Source: Lewinellaceae bacterium (GTDB taxonomy: Bacteria; Bacteroidota; Bacteroidia; Chitinophagales; Saprospiraceae). From it: a DNA stretch of 64,000 bases. This document shows positions 49,234-58,058 of this stretch, piece after piece. The notes under the pieces are model-generated. The model made no database searches, was not told the DNA's origin, and was given only the letters and a program-made list of their open reading frames with translations. Numbering within the stretch: the stretch's first letter is position 1; every line of letters starts with the position of its first letter. The DNA is taken from contig JACJXZ010000004.1 in the NCBI GenBank assembly GCA_020636375.1, positions 558,001 through 622,000 on the forward strand, given 5' to 3'. The translations under genes were made by a program, and so were the position numbers.

Positions 49234-50240
49234 CGGGTTACCGCTTCCGGGGTTTGGGCGAAGGGGAGATAGGCTTTGCGCAGCATTTCCCGGTACTCGT
49301 CCTCTTCGGCGCTGGAGGCGGTAATTCCGCCTCCGCTTTTAAATACCATCCCATCCGGCGTTTGTTCGATGAAGCGGATCATCACCCCGCTGTCCAGCCG
49401 GCGGCCGTCGAACAGGCCGAAGACGCCGGTATAATATCCCCTTTCCTGCCCCTCGGCTGCCTGGATGATCTCAACCGTTTTCCGCTTGGGCGCCCCGCTG
49501 ATGGAGCCGGCCGGCAGCAGCCGGAAGATGATGTCGCCCAGCCGGGCCCGGTAGCCGCCGTCCAGCTGGCCGGCAACCTCGGAGCTGCTCTGCAGCAGCC
49601 CTCCCTGGTGGGTCTCTATTTCTTCAATATAGCGGTAGCGCTTCACGCGGACGTTCTCCGCCACCATGCTCAGGTCGTTGCGGATGAGGTCGACGATCGT
49701 GGCGTGTTCGGCTTTCTCCTTGGGGTTGTTCAGCAACTGGCCTGCGGCATCGGGCAGGGCGGCGTCGATCGTGCCTTTCATGGGGAAGGAGGCGATCTGC
49801 CCGCTCTCGTTTATGGTGACAAAAGATTCCGGGGAAAAGCAGGCGAACTGCCCCTTCAGCCACAACCGGTACGGGGCGCGGCTGGCAAAAAAGGCTTCCT
49901 TCAGGGCCAGGTTGGTGGAAATGGGAGTGGGGAAAGCCAGGTTGACCAGATAAGAATTGCCCGCTTTCAGGTTGTCCATGACTAGCTGGAAGGCGGCATG
50001 GTACCGGAGGGAGGGCATGGGGTGTTTTTCGAAAAAAGCTTCTTTTCGCAAAGGGGGGGCATCCTGAAAATTGCGCCTGCCGTTAAGGCCATAAAGAAGG
50101 GCCCGGGCCGGCACCCGGCTCAGCCGGAGGACAATGGGCCTGTCCATTTCAAAGTCGATGATGAAAAGGAATGGTTCGCCCTGTTCGCCCCAACAGTTCA
50201 TCCGGCGGATCGCCTCCTCCCGGTTAAGCGTTTCGATCAT
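49230..50240 (-). CDS. pabB: aminodeoxychorismate synthase component I
   Basis: 336 residues of the chorismate-binding family. Signatures: 'SFVTINESGQIASFPMKGTID' (in part 'SGQIASFPMKGTID'), 'HATIVDLIRNDLSMVAENVRV' (in part 'IVDLIRNDLSMVAENV'), 'LLPAGSISGAPKRKTVEII', 'RGYYTGVFGLFDG' and 'GGGITASSAEEDEY'. Together with pabC it makes 4-aminobenzoate for folate; fhs nearby uses the same cofactor. The N-terminal domain is shorter than in TrpE, consistent with PabB. Confidence 0.92.
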   Translation of the reverse strand: MIETLNREEAIRRMNCWGEQGEPFLFIIDFEMDRPIVLRLSRVPARALLYGLNGRRNFQDAPPLRKEAFFEKHPMPSLRYHAAFQLVMDNLKAGNSYLVNLAFPTPISTNLALKEAFFASRAPYRLWLKGQFACFSPESFVTINESGQIASFPMKGTIDAALPDAAGQLLNNPKEKAEHATIVDLIRNDLSMVAENVRVKRYRYIEEIETHQGGLLQSSSEVAGQLDGGYRARLGDIIFRLLPAGSISGAPKRKTVEIIQAAEGQERGYYTGVFGLFDGRRLDSGVMIRFIEQTPDGMVFKSGGGITASSAEEDEYREMLRKAYLPFAQTPEAVTR

Positions 50241-50314
50241 TCGTTCGGTTTTCAGCCCGCCCGTTTTGACGGATGTTTACCGGATGGTAACAGTTGGGGG
50301 GAGGGGAGGGTTGA

Positions 50315-50366
50315 GATTGTGTATTTGTGTATATGTGTATTTGTGTATATGTTTGTATGCGTGTAT
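50315..50366. repeat. octamer tandem array (ATTTGTGT/ATATGTGT)
   Basis: Six eight-base units on the plus strand that are inverse versions of the ACACAAAT array at 6626-6673. It lies between pabB and pyrF, within ~120 bases of the pyrF start. Confidence 0.7.
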
Positions 50367-50432
50367 GGGCAGGCCCGGCACATTTACACCTCAGCACATT
50401 TACACATTCCTTATATTGTCCCCCAAAAAAAC

Positions 50433-51251
50433 ATGACCCGCGAGGAACTTCATCAACAGATACTTTCCAAAGGCTCTTACCTCTGCGTTGGCCTCGATGC
50501 CGACTACGGGCGCATCCCCTGCCACCTGCTGAAATACGACGACCCGGTGTATGAGTTCAACCGGCAGGTCATCGACGCCACCAAAGACCTATGCGTGGCC
50601 TATAAGCCCAACCTGGCCTTTTATGAGGCGCAGGGCGCCAGGGGGTGGGCTTCTCTGCAAAAAACACTTAACTATATTCCCGAGGAACACTTCACCATTG
50701 CCGATGCCAAGCGGGGCGACATCGGCAACACCTCCCGCCTTTACGCCCGCGCCTTCTTCGAGACGATGGATTTCGACGCCGTGACGGTTGCCCCTTACAT
50801 GGGCGAAGATTCGGTCAAACCGTTTCTGGGCTTCGACGGCAAGTGGGTGATCCTGCTCGCCCTGACTTCCAACCGGGGCAGCCGCGATTTTCAGATGGAC
50901 AAGCAGGAAAACGGCCAGCCGCTCTACGAGAAGGTCATGCGCCGGGCGCAGCAGTGGGGCGGGCCGGATCAGCTCATGTTCGTCGTCGGCGCTACCCACC
51001 CGGAGCAGTTCGAAGAGGTGCGCCGCATTGCTCCCGAGCATTTCCTGCTGGTTCCGGGCATCGGGGCGCAGGGGGGCGATTTGCAGGCGGTTAGCCGCTA
51101 CGGCTTCAACGATTATTGCGGGCTGCTGGTCAATTCCTCCCGGGGCATTATCTTCGCCGGCGAGGGGGATGATTTTGCGGAACAGGCAAGGGCGGCGGCG
51201 ATGGAGGTGAGGGGGGAGATGGCGGGGTTGCTTGGGCAGCGGTTTGAATAA
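50433..51251 (+). CDS. pyrF: orotidine 5'-phosphate decarboxylase (long type)
   Basis: 272 residues from MTREELHQQILSKGSYLCVG; the frame continues far upstream across the octamer repeats and is not coding there. The catalytic block is 'FTIADAKRGDIGNTSRLYA' (DxKxxDI with Lys). 'LCVGLDADYGRIP' at the N-terminus and 'LVPGIGAQGGDL' near the end are the phosphate-binding sections. It converts OMP to UMP. It stands alone and diverges from pabB. Confidence 0.96.
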   Translation: MTREELHQQILSKGSYLCVGLDADYGRIPCHLLKYDDPVYEFNRQVIDATKDLCVAYKPNLAFYEAQGARGWASLQKTLNYIPEEHFTIADAKRGDIGNTSRLYARAFFETMDFDAVTVAPYMGEDSVKPFLGFDGKWVILLALTSNRGSRDFQMDKQENGQPLYEKVMRRAQQWGGPDQLMFVVGATHPEQFEEVRRIAPEHFLLVPGIGAQGGDLQAVSRYGFNDYCGLLVNSSRGIIFAGEGDDFAEQARAAAMEVRGEMAGLLGQRFE

Positions 51252-51378
51252 AAACCAATTTTGTAAGACGGCCTGGTTCATTTACTGGATTTTTTGTAGC
51301 GTTCGTTTGTTTTTTGTCGCTGTTTATAAACTCCTATGTTGATTCTGCGTGGAAAAAATTATTTTCCCATAAAAAAAT

Positions 51379-53172
51379 ATGAAAAGGCTCACGCTGCTCT
51401 CATTGTGGTTTTGTTCCGTATACTTTTGCCTCTCCGCCCAGCATTTAAACCTGGCCTGGCAACCGGAGTTTTTCAATACGCCTTACAGGATCGAGCCTTT
51501 TACGGATGGATGGGTGGTGGCCAGCGAGCTATTGGACGCTAAATACCATCCCAAGGGGCCATATATCACCAAGATTGGCCCCCAAGGCATGCGGTGGGGA
51601 AGGCGGTGGATGGAAGGAAATCCGAATGCCTTGTCTGCTTTTGCGGTTTTGCCGGGCAGCCGGGTAATGGTTTCCGGGTGGCAGGGAGGATGCGATACTT
51701 CCGGAGATCGTTTCTTTATTATCTATGATGATGATGGCGAAGAGATTTATATTAAATATGAAGATGCTGATAGAGATTCATTTGTCTGGATTCCATACGT
51801 GTCAGAGCTGCGAAGCTTGCCAGGAGGAGGCTATCTGGGATCGAACAACTTTCAGGTTTTAACCTTAAACGATACGCTGGGGTACAGAGATCACATTGGC
51901 GTGAACTGGCCGGATGAATACCTGAAGTTCTTGGCTCAAACCAACGATTCTACCTTTTGGGCGGGCTTTCGGAATTACCGGGACGGATACTGGCAGGTGC
52001 TGCCTTTCATTACCCGGGGGTATAACCTGAGAAGAGAAAATGGATGGGCCCCCTTTGATCTTGCCCTGGGTGATACTCTCCTGGACCTGAAAACATACGA
52101 TGGTTCGGTATACGCCCTGGCCGGAGATGCCATCTGGGAAAACCGCCCTCCTTACCAGTCGCCGGTTGCCCACCCCCTGCCTCCTTCCGGAAGGGACTAT
52201 TTTAAGCTGCACCGCATCTCCGATGCCTTTTTATTGCTGGGTACGGACGGGCAGGGCCGGGCAAATATGCTCAGGCTCGACACGACGTTCAATTACGTCA
52301 GCCAATGGACCTATGAGTCCGGCATTTTCAAGCCGGTTGATTTTGCTGTGCGGGCGGATACGCTGGCCGTCCTCGGCCAACTCGTCATTCCTGCCGCAGA
52401 GCGTTTTTTATCTGACAGGTATCAGGACGCGCCTGCGGAAGCCAATACCCTGCTGGCGGTAAAAACGTTTGACGCAAACGGAAGCACGCAGGCACCCCGG
52501 GCCGACATGGAGATAACCGGCATGGCCTGGTCCGGGGAGTCGGAACTGCTGCCTTCCTACTGCATCCTGGACGAGTGCGGGGAATTGTATCGGGTCAGGC
52601 TGAAAGGGTTCTCCATCAGCGTCCGGAACAACAGCCCGTTCATCATCAACAGCCTGGTTTTAAACACGCGCCGGCCCTACTGTTTCAACTGTTTCTGGAT
52701 TTGCGAGTTTCACCAGGCTTACTGGCAGCGCTATGAAGGCCTTCGATTGTTGCCCGGGCAGGAAATTACCCTTCCGTTTGACCAAGCTATGGAATTTCGC
52801 AACCAGTATTTCGATTCTGGTTTTGAACTATGTTTTTGGGTGTCCGATGCAGACGGACATCTGGAAAAGGTTTACGATAACAACTTGTACTGCCAGGTGC
52901 TGCCGCTCGAATCGGCCGGGATGCCGGAAGATAGCTGGAATATCCACCCCAATCCGGTAAGGGAGGAATTATGGATCGGCTTTTCTCTGGCTACCTCCAT
53001 GGCCGGTAAGCTCAGGGTGTACAATGCCGTCGGCCAGCAGGTTCTGCTGTCCCCTCTGCCGGCTCAGAGCCTTTCCTATCGCCTGCCGGTGGACAGGCTT
53101 CCTGCCGGCCTGTATTTGCTGGAATGGGAAAACGGGAAGGAGCGGCTGGTGAAACGGTTTGTGAAGCGATAA
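51379..53172 (+). CDS. T9SS-secreted beta-rich protein of unknown function
   Basis: 597 residues with a signal peptide ending 'FCLSAQ'. The long central part has beta-propeller-like spaced 'GW..A', 'LPGSRVMVSGW' and 'LPGGGYLGSNNF' strands, characteristic of WD-like or Kelch-like repeats without clear motifs. Cysteines cluster near 'YCFNCFWICEFHQ' (residues ~434-446). The final ~75 residues are a T9SS type A sorting domain ('IHPNPVREELWIGF' ... 'GLYLLEWENGKERLVKRFVKR'). Function is unknown. Confidence 0.82.
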   Translation: MKRLTLLSLWFCSVYFCLSAQHLNLAWQPEFFNTPYRIEPFTDGWVVASELLDAKYHPKGPYITKIGPQGMRWGRRWMEGNPNALSAFAVLPGSRVMVSGWQGGCDTSGDRFFIIYDDDGEEIYIKYEDADRDSFVWIPYVSELRSLPGGGYLGSNNFQVLTLNDTLGYRDHIGVNWPDEYLKFLAQTNDSTFWAGFRNYRDGYWQVLPFITRGYNLRRENGWAPFDLALGDTLLDLKTYDGSVYALAGDAIWENRPPYQSPVAHPLPPSGRDYFKLHRISDAFLLLGTDGQGRANMLRLDTTFNYVSQWTYESGIFKPVDFAVRADTLAVLGQLVIPAAERFLSDRYQDAPAEANTLLAVKTFDANGSTQAPRADMEITGMAWSGESELLPSYCILDECGELYRVRLKGFSISVRNNSPFIINSLVLNTRRPYCFNCFWICEFHQAYWQRYEGLRLLPGQEITLPFDQAMEFRNQYFDSGFELCFWVSDADGHLEKVYDNNLYCQVLPLESAGMPEDSWNIHPNPVREELWIGFSLATSMAGKLRVYNAVGQQVLLSPLPAQSLSYRLPVDRLPAGLYLLEWENGKERLVKRFVKR

Positions 53173-53244
53173 AGTTGAGCTCACGCCGAAGTCCGGATAA
53201 ATCTGCAAGACCCGATGCGGGTAAACCGGCATATTTAATGACTT

Positions 53245-53391
53245 TTGCAAGTCGGAGACTTGCTAATTATTCCGCATCGCGTCACAGACGCTCGCGAACG
53301 AAACGTATTATTTGATTGTGTCCGGCTTCTACGTTCGTTCGCGAGGGTCTGCAAGACCCGATGCGGCGCAACTTGCAAGTCTCCGACTTGC
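53245..53391. repeat. palindromic repeat with GCAAGTCGGAGACTTGC arms
   Basis: The left arm has GCAAGTCGGAGACTTGC and CGCATCGCGTCACAGACGCTCGCGAACGAA; the right arm mirrors it with TTCGTTCGCGAGGGTCTGCAAGACCC and GCAAGTCTCCGACTTGC. A direct piece TCTGCAAGACCCGATGCGG also lies at 53203-53221. It is a non-coding, hairpin-forming element between two secreted-protein genes. Confidence 0.7.
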
Positions 53392-53452
53392 GGATTTTTG
53401 TTCAAAGTGTAAGCAAGTCGGATGAAAACTGATTGCCAAAGAGCAAACAGCC

Positions 53453-56365
53453 CTACCGCTTCACCACCCGTTTCATCCCCCTATACGCCGCATGCTCAAC
53501 CACAATCACATAAAGGCCATTAGGCAGCCCTTCCAGGCTGAGCGGCAAGGACAGGCGCTCCATCCTTTTTTCTGCCTGCTGCTGCGCGACAACTTGCCCG
53601 AGGGAATTGCGCACTTCCACTGTCAGTTCTCCTTGTATGTGGTTATCCATCTCTAACTGGACAGCGCCGGAGGTCGGGTTCGGGAAGGCCCGCATCGTAG
53701 CGCTGATGTCCTCCGGGTCAGAAGTGCCGGTAATGTCCAGCAGGAACGGTTCGGAAATGGCCGCGCAGCCGTCCGACCCGAACACTTCGACGATGTAGTT
53801 GCCGGAACCCTGGATATTGACGGCCTGCTGGGTGCCGCCGGGAATCGGCGCCCCATTGAAATACCACTGGTAGCCGTTGGCCGGGCTGGACACCAGTTGG
53901 TTGCCCTGCTGCGTGATCGTCGGCGTGGGCGGGCCGCTGATGCTCACCACGAATTGCTCCTCGCTGGCGCAGCCCAGGTTGTTGCGGCCGAGGACGGTAA
54001 ATTCCCAGTCTTCGTAGAGGGTCACGGTCAGCGACGGCCCTTCGAAGACGAGCGTGCCGCTGCGCTGGTCGTACCACTCGTAGCTGCCGGCGCCGGTGGC
54101 GGTCAGGGTGAAGGGCTGGCCGCCGCAGGGGCTGCCCCGGGTGATGGATACGTTGATGTTCGGCAGGGGCACGACCTCGATGAAATTGGGCGCATTGATG
54201 CCGTTGCTGCCGAAAATATTGGCGCTCGTCAGGCTGACATCGTAGAAGCCCGGGTTATTCCAGCGGACGAACGGGTGCTGGGCGTTGCTGGTGGCAGGGC
54301 TTCCCCCTTCGAACTGCCAGAACCAGCTGTCCGGGAAATCGCTGGAGTAATCCTGGAACTGCACCAGGCTGCCGGCGCAGACGCGGGTGCGGGCGACGCC
54401 GAAGTCTACTTCGGGGGCATCGGCCGTGTAGTCCAGCCCGTCGATGAAGGAAATCTGGTCCAGATAGAGGTTGTTGCCCCAGCCGGAGAGGTTGGCCAGC
54501 ACGATGTGGACGCTGGGTTGCCCGGCGAGGAAGCCGAGCGCTATCTGGTTCCAGCTCCACTGGTTGGCGTTGGGCTGGAAGGCCGACTGGGTGGCCGGCG
54601 CGGTAGCCAGCTCGGCGCCCCCTTTGTACCACAGCGGGTTGAACGTGGCGCCGCAGTCGGTGGAGTAGAACAACACCAGGGTGTCGGAGTACTGGCCGCC
54701 GTAGGGCGCGTAGGCATGTTCGAAGTAGAAGTAGGGATTAACCATGCCGCTGAAGTCCAGCGCCGGGCTGATCAGGGCGTCGACCGTGCCGGAGGGGTCG
54801 TCCTGGGTGCTGTAGTTGTCGAAGACGAGGCTTCGGCTGCCGTTACCGTAGGAGCTGACGTTGGCCACCTGGAAGCCCCGGTCGGCGTCGGGGTTGTAGA
54901 TTACCCAGTTGTTTAGGGCGGCATTCAGGTTTTCCAGGTCCTCGGTAAAGGCGCCGGTAAAGGCAGAGGAGACGATGGTGATGAGGTTTTCCGCCAGGGC
55001 CTCGTCGCTTCCCGATCCGTTGGACACGGTGAGTTTTACCGTATACAGGCCGGGCGTGTTGAAGGTAATGGTTTGCTGGGCGCCGTTGAAGGTCGCCAGC
55101 AGGTTGTCCTGTTCGTCGTAGAAATCCCAGCGCCAGGAGTTGGGGTTGTTGGACGACTGGTCGGTGAAGGTAATGGACTCGCCCGAGCAGGCGCCGCGCC
55201 GGCTGACGTTGAAGGAGGCCACCGGTGCTCCGCCGGGCGCGCCGCCCAGGTGGACGGTGGAGGTTTTCAGCTCTTTGCGGCGGGGGCTGGCGTCCATGAC
55301 GGTCCGGATGCGGGTTTTCTGGTCGTTGGTGAAGACGCTCATGCAGGCGTCGTTGGTGTAGTCCATGTAGTTCTCGATCATGTCGCGGTCGCCGCCGGGG
55401 CAGCTGTTGACCTCCACGCAGCTGTAGTTGGGCTGGCCGGCAGGGGGGGTGTCGGCGCAGAAATCGTCGGCGGAGCAGTTGCCGTCGCCCCAGATGTGGC
55501 GCAGGCCCAGCCAGTGGCCGATCTCGTGGGTGGCGGTGCGGCCGCGGTTGTAGGGGGGGGTGACGTTGCCGGAGCGCCCGAAGGACTGCCAGCGGATCAC
55601 CACGCCGTCGGTGCTGGCCGGGCCCATGTTTTGCTCCAGGCCGGGCAGGGATGACAGGCTGGGGAACTGGGCGTAGCCGAGCAGGTCGGCGGTTTCTCCT
55701 CCGAACTGGACCGTCCAGATGTTGCAGTAGCGGGCGGGATCCCAGACGGTATTGGGTTTCAGGGTGTTTTCAATATCATCGTACTCCCATGCCGGGCGGC
55801 TGCCGTTGATGCGTTCGATGCCCGGCTCGGGCAGCGGGTTGCCCTGCGGATCTACCAATGCCGGGGCGAATTGTATTTCTATGTCGGCGCCCGCCGGGTG
55901 GTTGTTGGCGCCGGCGCCGGTGCGGCGGTAATCTTCGTTGAGCACGTCGATCTGGGACTGCACCTGGGCCCGGCTGATGTTGGGTCCGGATCCCACGGCC
56001 TGTCCGTTGTGCACTACGTGTACGATGACCGGGATGGTGATGACTTCCAGCGGGTTGCGCATATTGTGTTCCCGGGTGTAGGATCCGATGGCCCGCTGCA
56101 GGTTTTGTTCGAATTCTTCCATCGTGCCCAGGCCGGGGTAGCGCGCCCGCAGGGCGGCGTCGGCCTCCATCGTGCCGCAGGTGCGTTGTTGGACCACCGG
56201 GGTGTAATAACCGGCTGCCGCCGGTGGCTGGAGTTGCTTTTCCGTCAATTGGTGGTAAGGGGCGCGTTTCTTAAGCCGCCCTTCGAATTGGGAAAGGTTC
56301 TGGGCGGAGCAAATGCCGGCTAAAAGCATGGCCAGAAGCATTGGGAAAAGGGTTGATGTTTTCAT
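53453..56365 (-). CDS. M43 family zinc metalloprotease with PKD domains and T9SS sorting domain
   Basis: 970 residues. Signal peptide ends 'GICSAQ'. The pappalysin-like catalytic domain (~110-370) has the zinc motif 'HEIGHWLGLRHIW' (~residues 281-293) and Met-turn region 'MIENYMDYTNDACMSVFT'. Two PKD-type segments follow ('VASFNVSRRGACSGESITF' and 'VDFGVARTRVCAGSLVQF'), with a beta sandwich between them ('FTEDLENLNAALNNWVIYN') and an Ig-like segment. The last ~75 residues are a T9SS type A sorting domain. It should digest proteins outside the cell. Confidence 0.92.
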   Translation of the reverse strand: MKTSTLFPMLLAMLLAGICSAQNLSQFEGRLKKRAPYHQLTEKQLQPPAAAGYYTPVVQQRTCGTMEADAALRARYPGLGTMEEFEQNLQRAIGSYTREHNMRNPLEVITIPVIVHVVHNGQAVGSGPNISRAQVQSQIDVLNEDYRRTGAGANNHPAGADIEIQFAPALVDPQGNPLPEPGIERINGSRPAWEYDDIENTLKPNTVWDPARYCNIWTVQFGGETADLLGYAQFPSLSSLPGLEQNMGPASTDGVVIRWQSFGRSGNVTPPYNRGRTATHEIGHWLGLRHIWGDGNCSADDFCADTPPAGQPNYSCVEVNSCPGGDRDMIENYMDYTNDACMSVFTNDQKTRIRTVMDASPRRKELKTSTVHLGGAPGGAPVASFNVSRRGACSGESITFTDQSSNNPNSWRWDFYDEQDNLLATFNGAQQTITFNTPGLYTVKLTVSNGSGSDEALAENLITIVSSAFTGAFTEDLENLNAALNNWVIYNPDADRGFQVANVSSYGNGSRSLVFDNYSTQDDPSGTVDALISPALDFSGMVNPYFYFEHAYAPYGGQYSDTLVLFYSTDCGATFNPLWYKGGAELATAPATQSAFQPNANQWSWNQIALGFLAGQPSVHIVLANLSGWGNNLYLDQISFIDGLDYTADAPEVDFGVARTRVCAGSLVQFQDYSSDFPDSWFWQFEGGSPATSNAQHPFVRWNNPGFYDVSLTSANIFGSNGINAPNFIEVVPLPNINVSITRGSPCGGQPFTLTATGAGSYEWYDQRSGTLVFEGPSLTVTLYEDWEFTVLGRNNLGCASEEQFVVSISGPPTPTITQQGNQLVSSPANGYQWYFNGAPIPGGTQQAVNIQGSGNYIVEVFGSDGCAAISEPFLLDITGTSDPEDISATMRAFPNPTSGAVQLEMDNHIQGELTVEVRNSLGQVVAQQQAEKRMERLSLPLSLEGLPNGLYVIVVEHAAYRGMKRVVKR

Positions 56366-56546
56366 GATGATAGTCTTTTAGTTTAACAGCGTTATATGTC
56401 AGGTATTGAGGTTTTGCGGTATTATGGCCTTATGGTTGGCCTGATGCAGGGGTACTGTGAAGCATTCATGGTATCGTTCAGCGTGTTTCCTGCTCCATAA
56501 GCACCCGGCCGCAATACCAGAACACCATAAAACCGCAATGCCTATA

Positions 56547-56930
56547 TTATTGCTTTGCGGCCTTCAAGAGATCTTTTTGAACTTCGAGGATGCGGAGTTC
56601 GAAAGGAGGACGGCCGGGGCCGGACGGCGTCACTGCCAGGGTGGATTTGCCGCTGAGTTTCCACGTGGCCGCCGCCTGTTCGGGCGCGTCGGCCGCGCCG
56701 ATGGGGTAGTGCAGGAAGCTGCCGTCCTTTCGGATTTCGAAGCCTTCCCTGCCCCGGGACGGCGGCAATTCATAGCTGGCTGGCCTGAAGGCCCGGTATC
56801 CGGCCTGGTCTTCTTCGTGGGCGTGTACCCAGTGTTGGAACAGGTGTTCTCCGAAGGCCTTCTCTGCCCGTTTCGTGGAGCTGCAGGCGGAGGCCAGCAG
56901 CAGGACAAAGAACAGATGATAGCTTTTCAT
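56547..56930 (-). CDS. small lipoprotein of unknown function
   Basis: 127 residues. 'MKSYHLFFVLLLASACSSTKRA' is a lipoprotein signal with Cys at residue 16. The rest is one beta-rich domain ('FRPASYELPPSRGREGF', 'FEIRKDGSFLHYPIG', 'ATWKLSGKSTLAVTPSG') that resembles lipocalin-like or META-like small lipoproteins of Bacteroidota. It lies ~180 bases from the protease gene on the same strand; its function is unknown. Confidence 0.7.
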   Translation of the reverse strand: MKSYHLFFVLLLASACSSTKRAEKAFGEHLFQHWVHAHEEDQAGYRAFRPASYELPPSRGREGFEIRKDGSFLHYPIGAADAPEQAAATWKLSGKSTLAVTPSGPGRPPFELRILEVQKDLLKAAKQ

Positions 56931-57040
56931 GTTGGTTCAGGTTTGCAGTGTAAAAAAGGATAGGACAAAGGTAGGCTAAAGGCCGGCTCGGCGTTTTAAA
57001 TTTTGTAGCAAAAGTTTACAAGATTGGCGCATATCGTGGT

Positions 57041-57057
57041 GCGATCATCTTGGTCGC
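57041..57057. repeat. short palindromic repeat, copy 3
   Basis: GCGATCATCTTGGTCGC differs at two positions from the copies at 10245 and 20753. It marks the left edge of the duplicated segment that starts at about 57067. Confidence 0.55.
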
Positions 57058-57066
57058 CCACCTGCT

Positions 57067-57455
57067 ATGGGGCAATATGCTTTGCTGGTAAAAACAATAT
57101 GCCATCTCCTTCCTCCGACGGCACCCCGCCCTTCAACGGAGGCTACGACGGCTACGCCGAGATCGTCGTCGACAACATCGTTTATGAAAACGTCACTTCT
57201 TCCGGGGAAGTCCTTCAGGGAAAAGAGGTTCAGGCCTTCCCCAACCCAGTGGCAGAGGCTACATGGGTAAAAACGGAAACGGGAGAACCCATCCGCGCTA
57301 TGAATGTGTTCAATTCCAATGGCGAGGTTCTCCTCAGCGCAGCTCCGTGCGGCAGTGAACATTTGCTGGATGTCCGTTCCCTGCCCGCCGGCGTTTATTG
57401 GATGGAAATAGCACTACCTGGCCGGCGGGTTGTCCGGCAATGGATGAAGAAGTGA
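57067..57455 (+). pseudogene. internally deleted copy of the T9SS protein gene at 60754-61599
   Basis: The fragment begins with the middle of the intact copy (ATGGGGCAATATG), has one missing A in a short A-run that shifts frame, then jumps from CCTTCCTCCG to ACGGCACCCC, deleting ~260 bases present in the intact gene. From there it is ~90 percent alike and still encodes 'FNGGYDGYAEIVVDN' and the whole sorting domain ('FPNPVAEATWVK' to 'RQWMKK'). With no start and no signal peptide it cannot be a working gene. It is part of a larger duplication that continues to ~57880. Confidence 0.85.
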
Positions 57456-57584
57456 AGAAGCGAATTTCAGGGAGTGTTATCGCGTTCTCCCACAAGGGGA
57501 GTCCTTTTAAGGAATTGAAAATCAAATAATTAGCCTTTGAAAAGGAAGGCTTTGGCTCTATTTAGCCGTAGACAGGAAGCCGCC

Positions 57585-57694
57585 AACTGTCCTGGTTTTT
57601 GCCGGAAAAAAGCGGTAACTTTGGCGTAAGCCGCAGCCTTTCCCGCAGCGGGCTAGTGGCCAGGCGAACTTTAAGTCGCCTGGCCACTAGCCCG
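57585..57694 (+). repeat. dispersed repeat family A, copy 2
   Basis: Has AACTGTCCTGG, GGTAACTTTG (TAACTTTG at 57615-57622) and the perfect CTAGTGGCCAGGCGA/TCGCCTGGCCACTAG hairpin. It lies inside the duplicated segment and corresponds to copy 3 at 61855-61965. Confidence 0.8.
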
Positions 57695-57725
57695 GCGCCC
57701 CTTTTCCGGAGCTTATCCTAAACTG

Positions 57726-57880
57726 TCATCCTGTCACCGGCACCACCTTCACCCCATTCTGCTTGCTCAGGTACCGCTGAATGATGCGCGTCGTCTCCGG
57801 GTTGCTCTGGAAGGGCTTGATCGCGCCTCGCAAATAATCGGGATGTCCGTTCATCTCCTCCCGTTCGATGTAGCCGAAGT
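57726..57880 (-). pseudogene. C-terminal fragment of the DnaQ-GIY-YIG nuclease gene
   Basis: About 50 codons ('YIEREEMNGHPDYLRGAIKPF', 'RIIQRYLSKQNGVKVVP') repeat the C-terminus of the complete gene at 61997-63396 with ~80 percent identity. Similarity ends abruptly at ~57880, so only this tail was copied. It belongs to the degraded duplicate. Confidence 0.85.
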
Positions 57881-58058
57881 TGCATTTCCCGCACGGTTGC
57901 CCGCCGGAAAACTTTAACATTGCCGGTTTGGAATTATCGCGCCATAACCGTACCTTACAAGAGTTATTGGCTAAAACCCTATCCGGAAAATGCCAACAAT
58001 CTTATTATTTATCTTCAAAACCTTAGCGCTATGATGAAGAAAAGCTTGCCAACATTGT

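Noticed and set aside
49998..50432. N-terminal extension of the pyrF frame
   Set aside because: It runs through pabB in antisense and through the octamer array; the decarboxylase begins at 50433.
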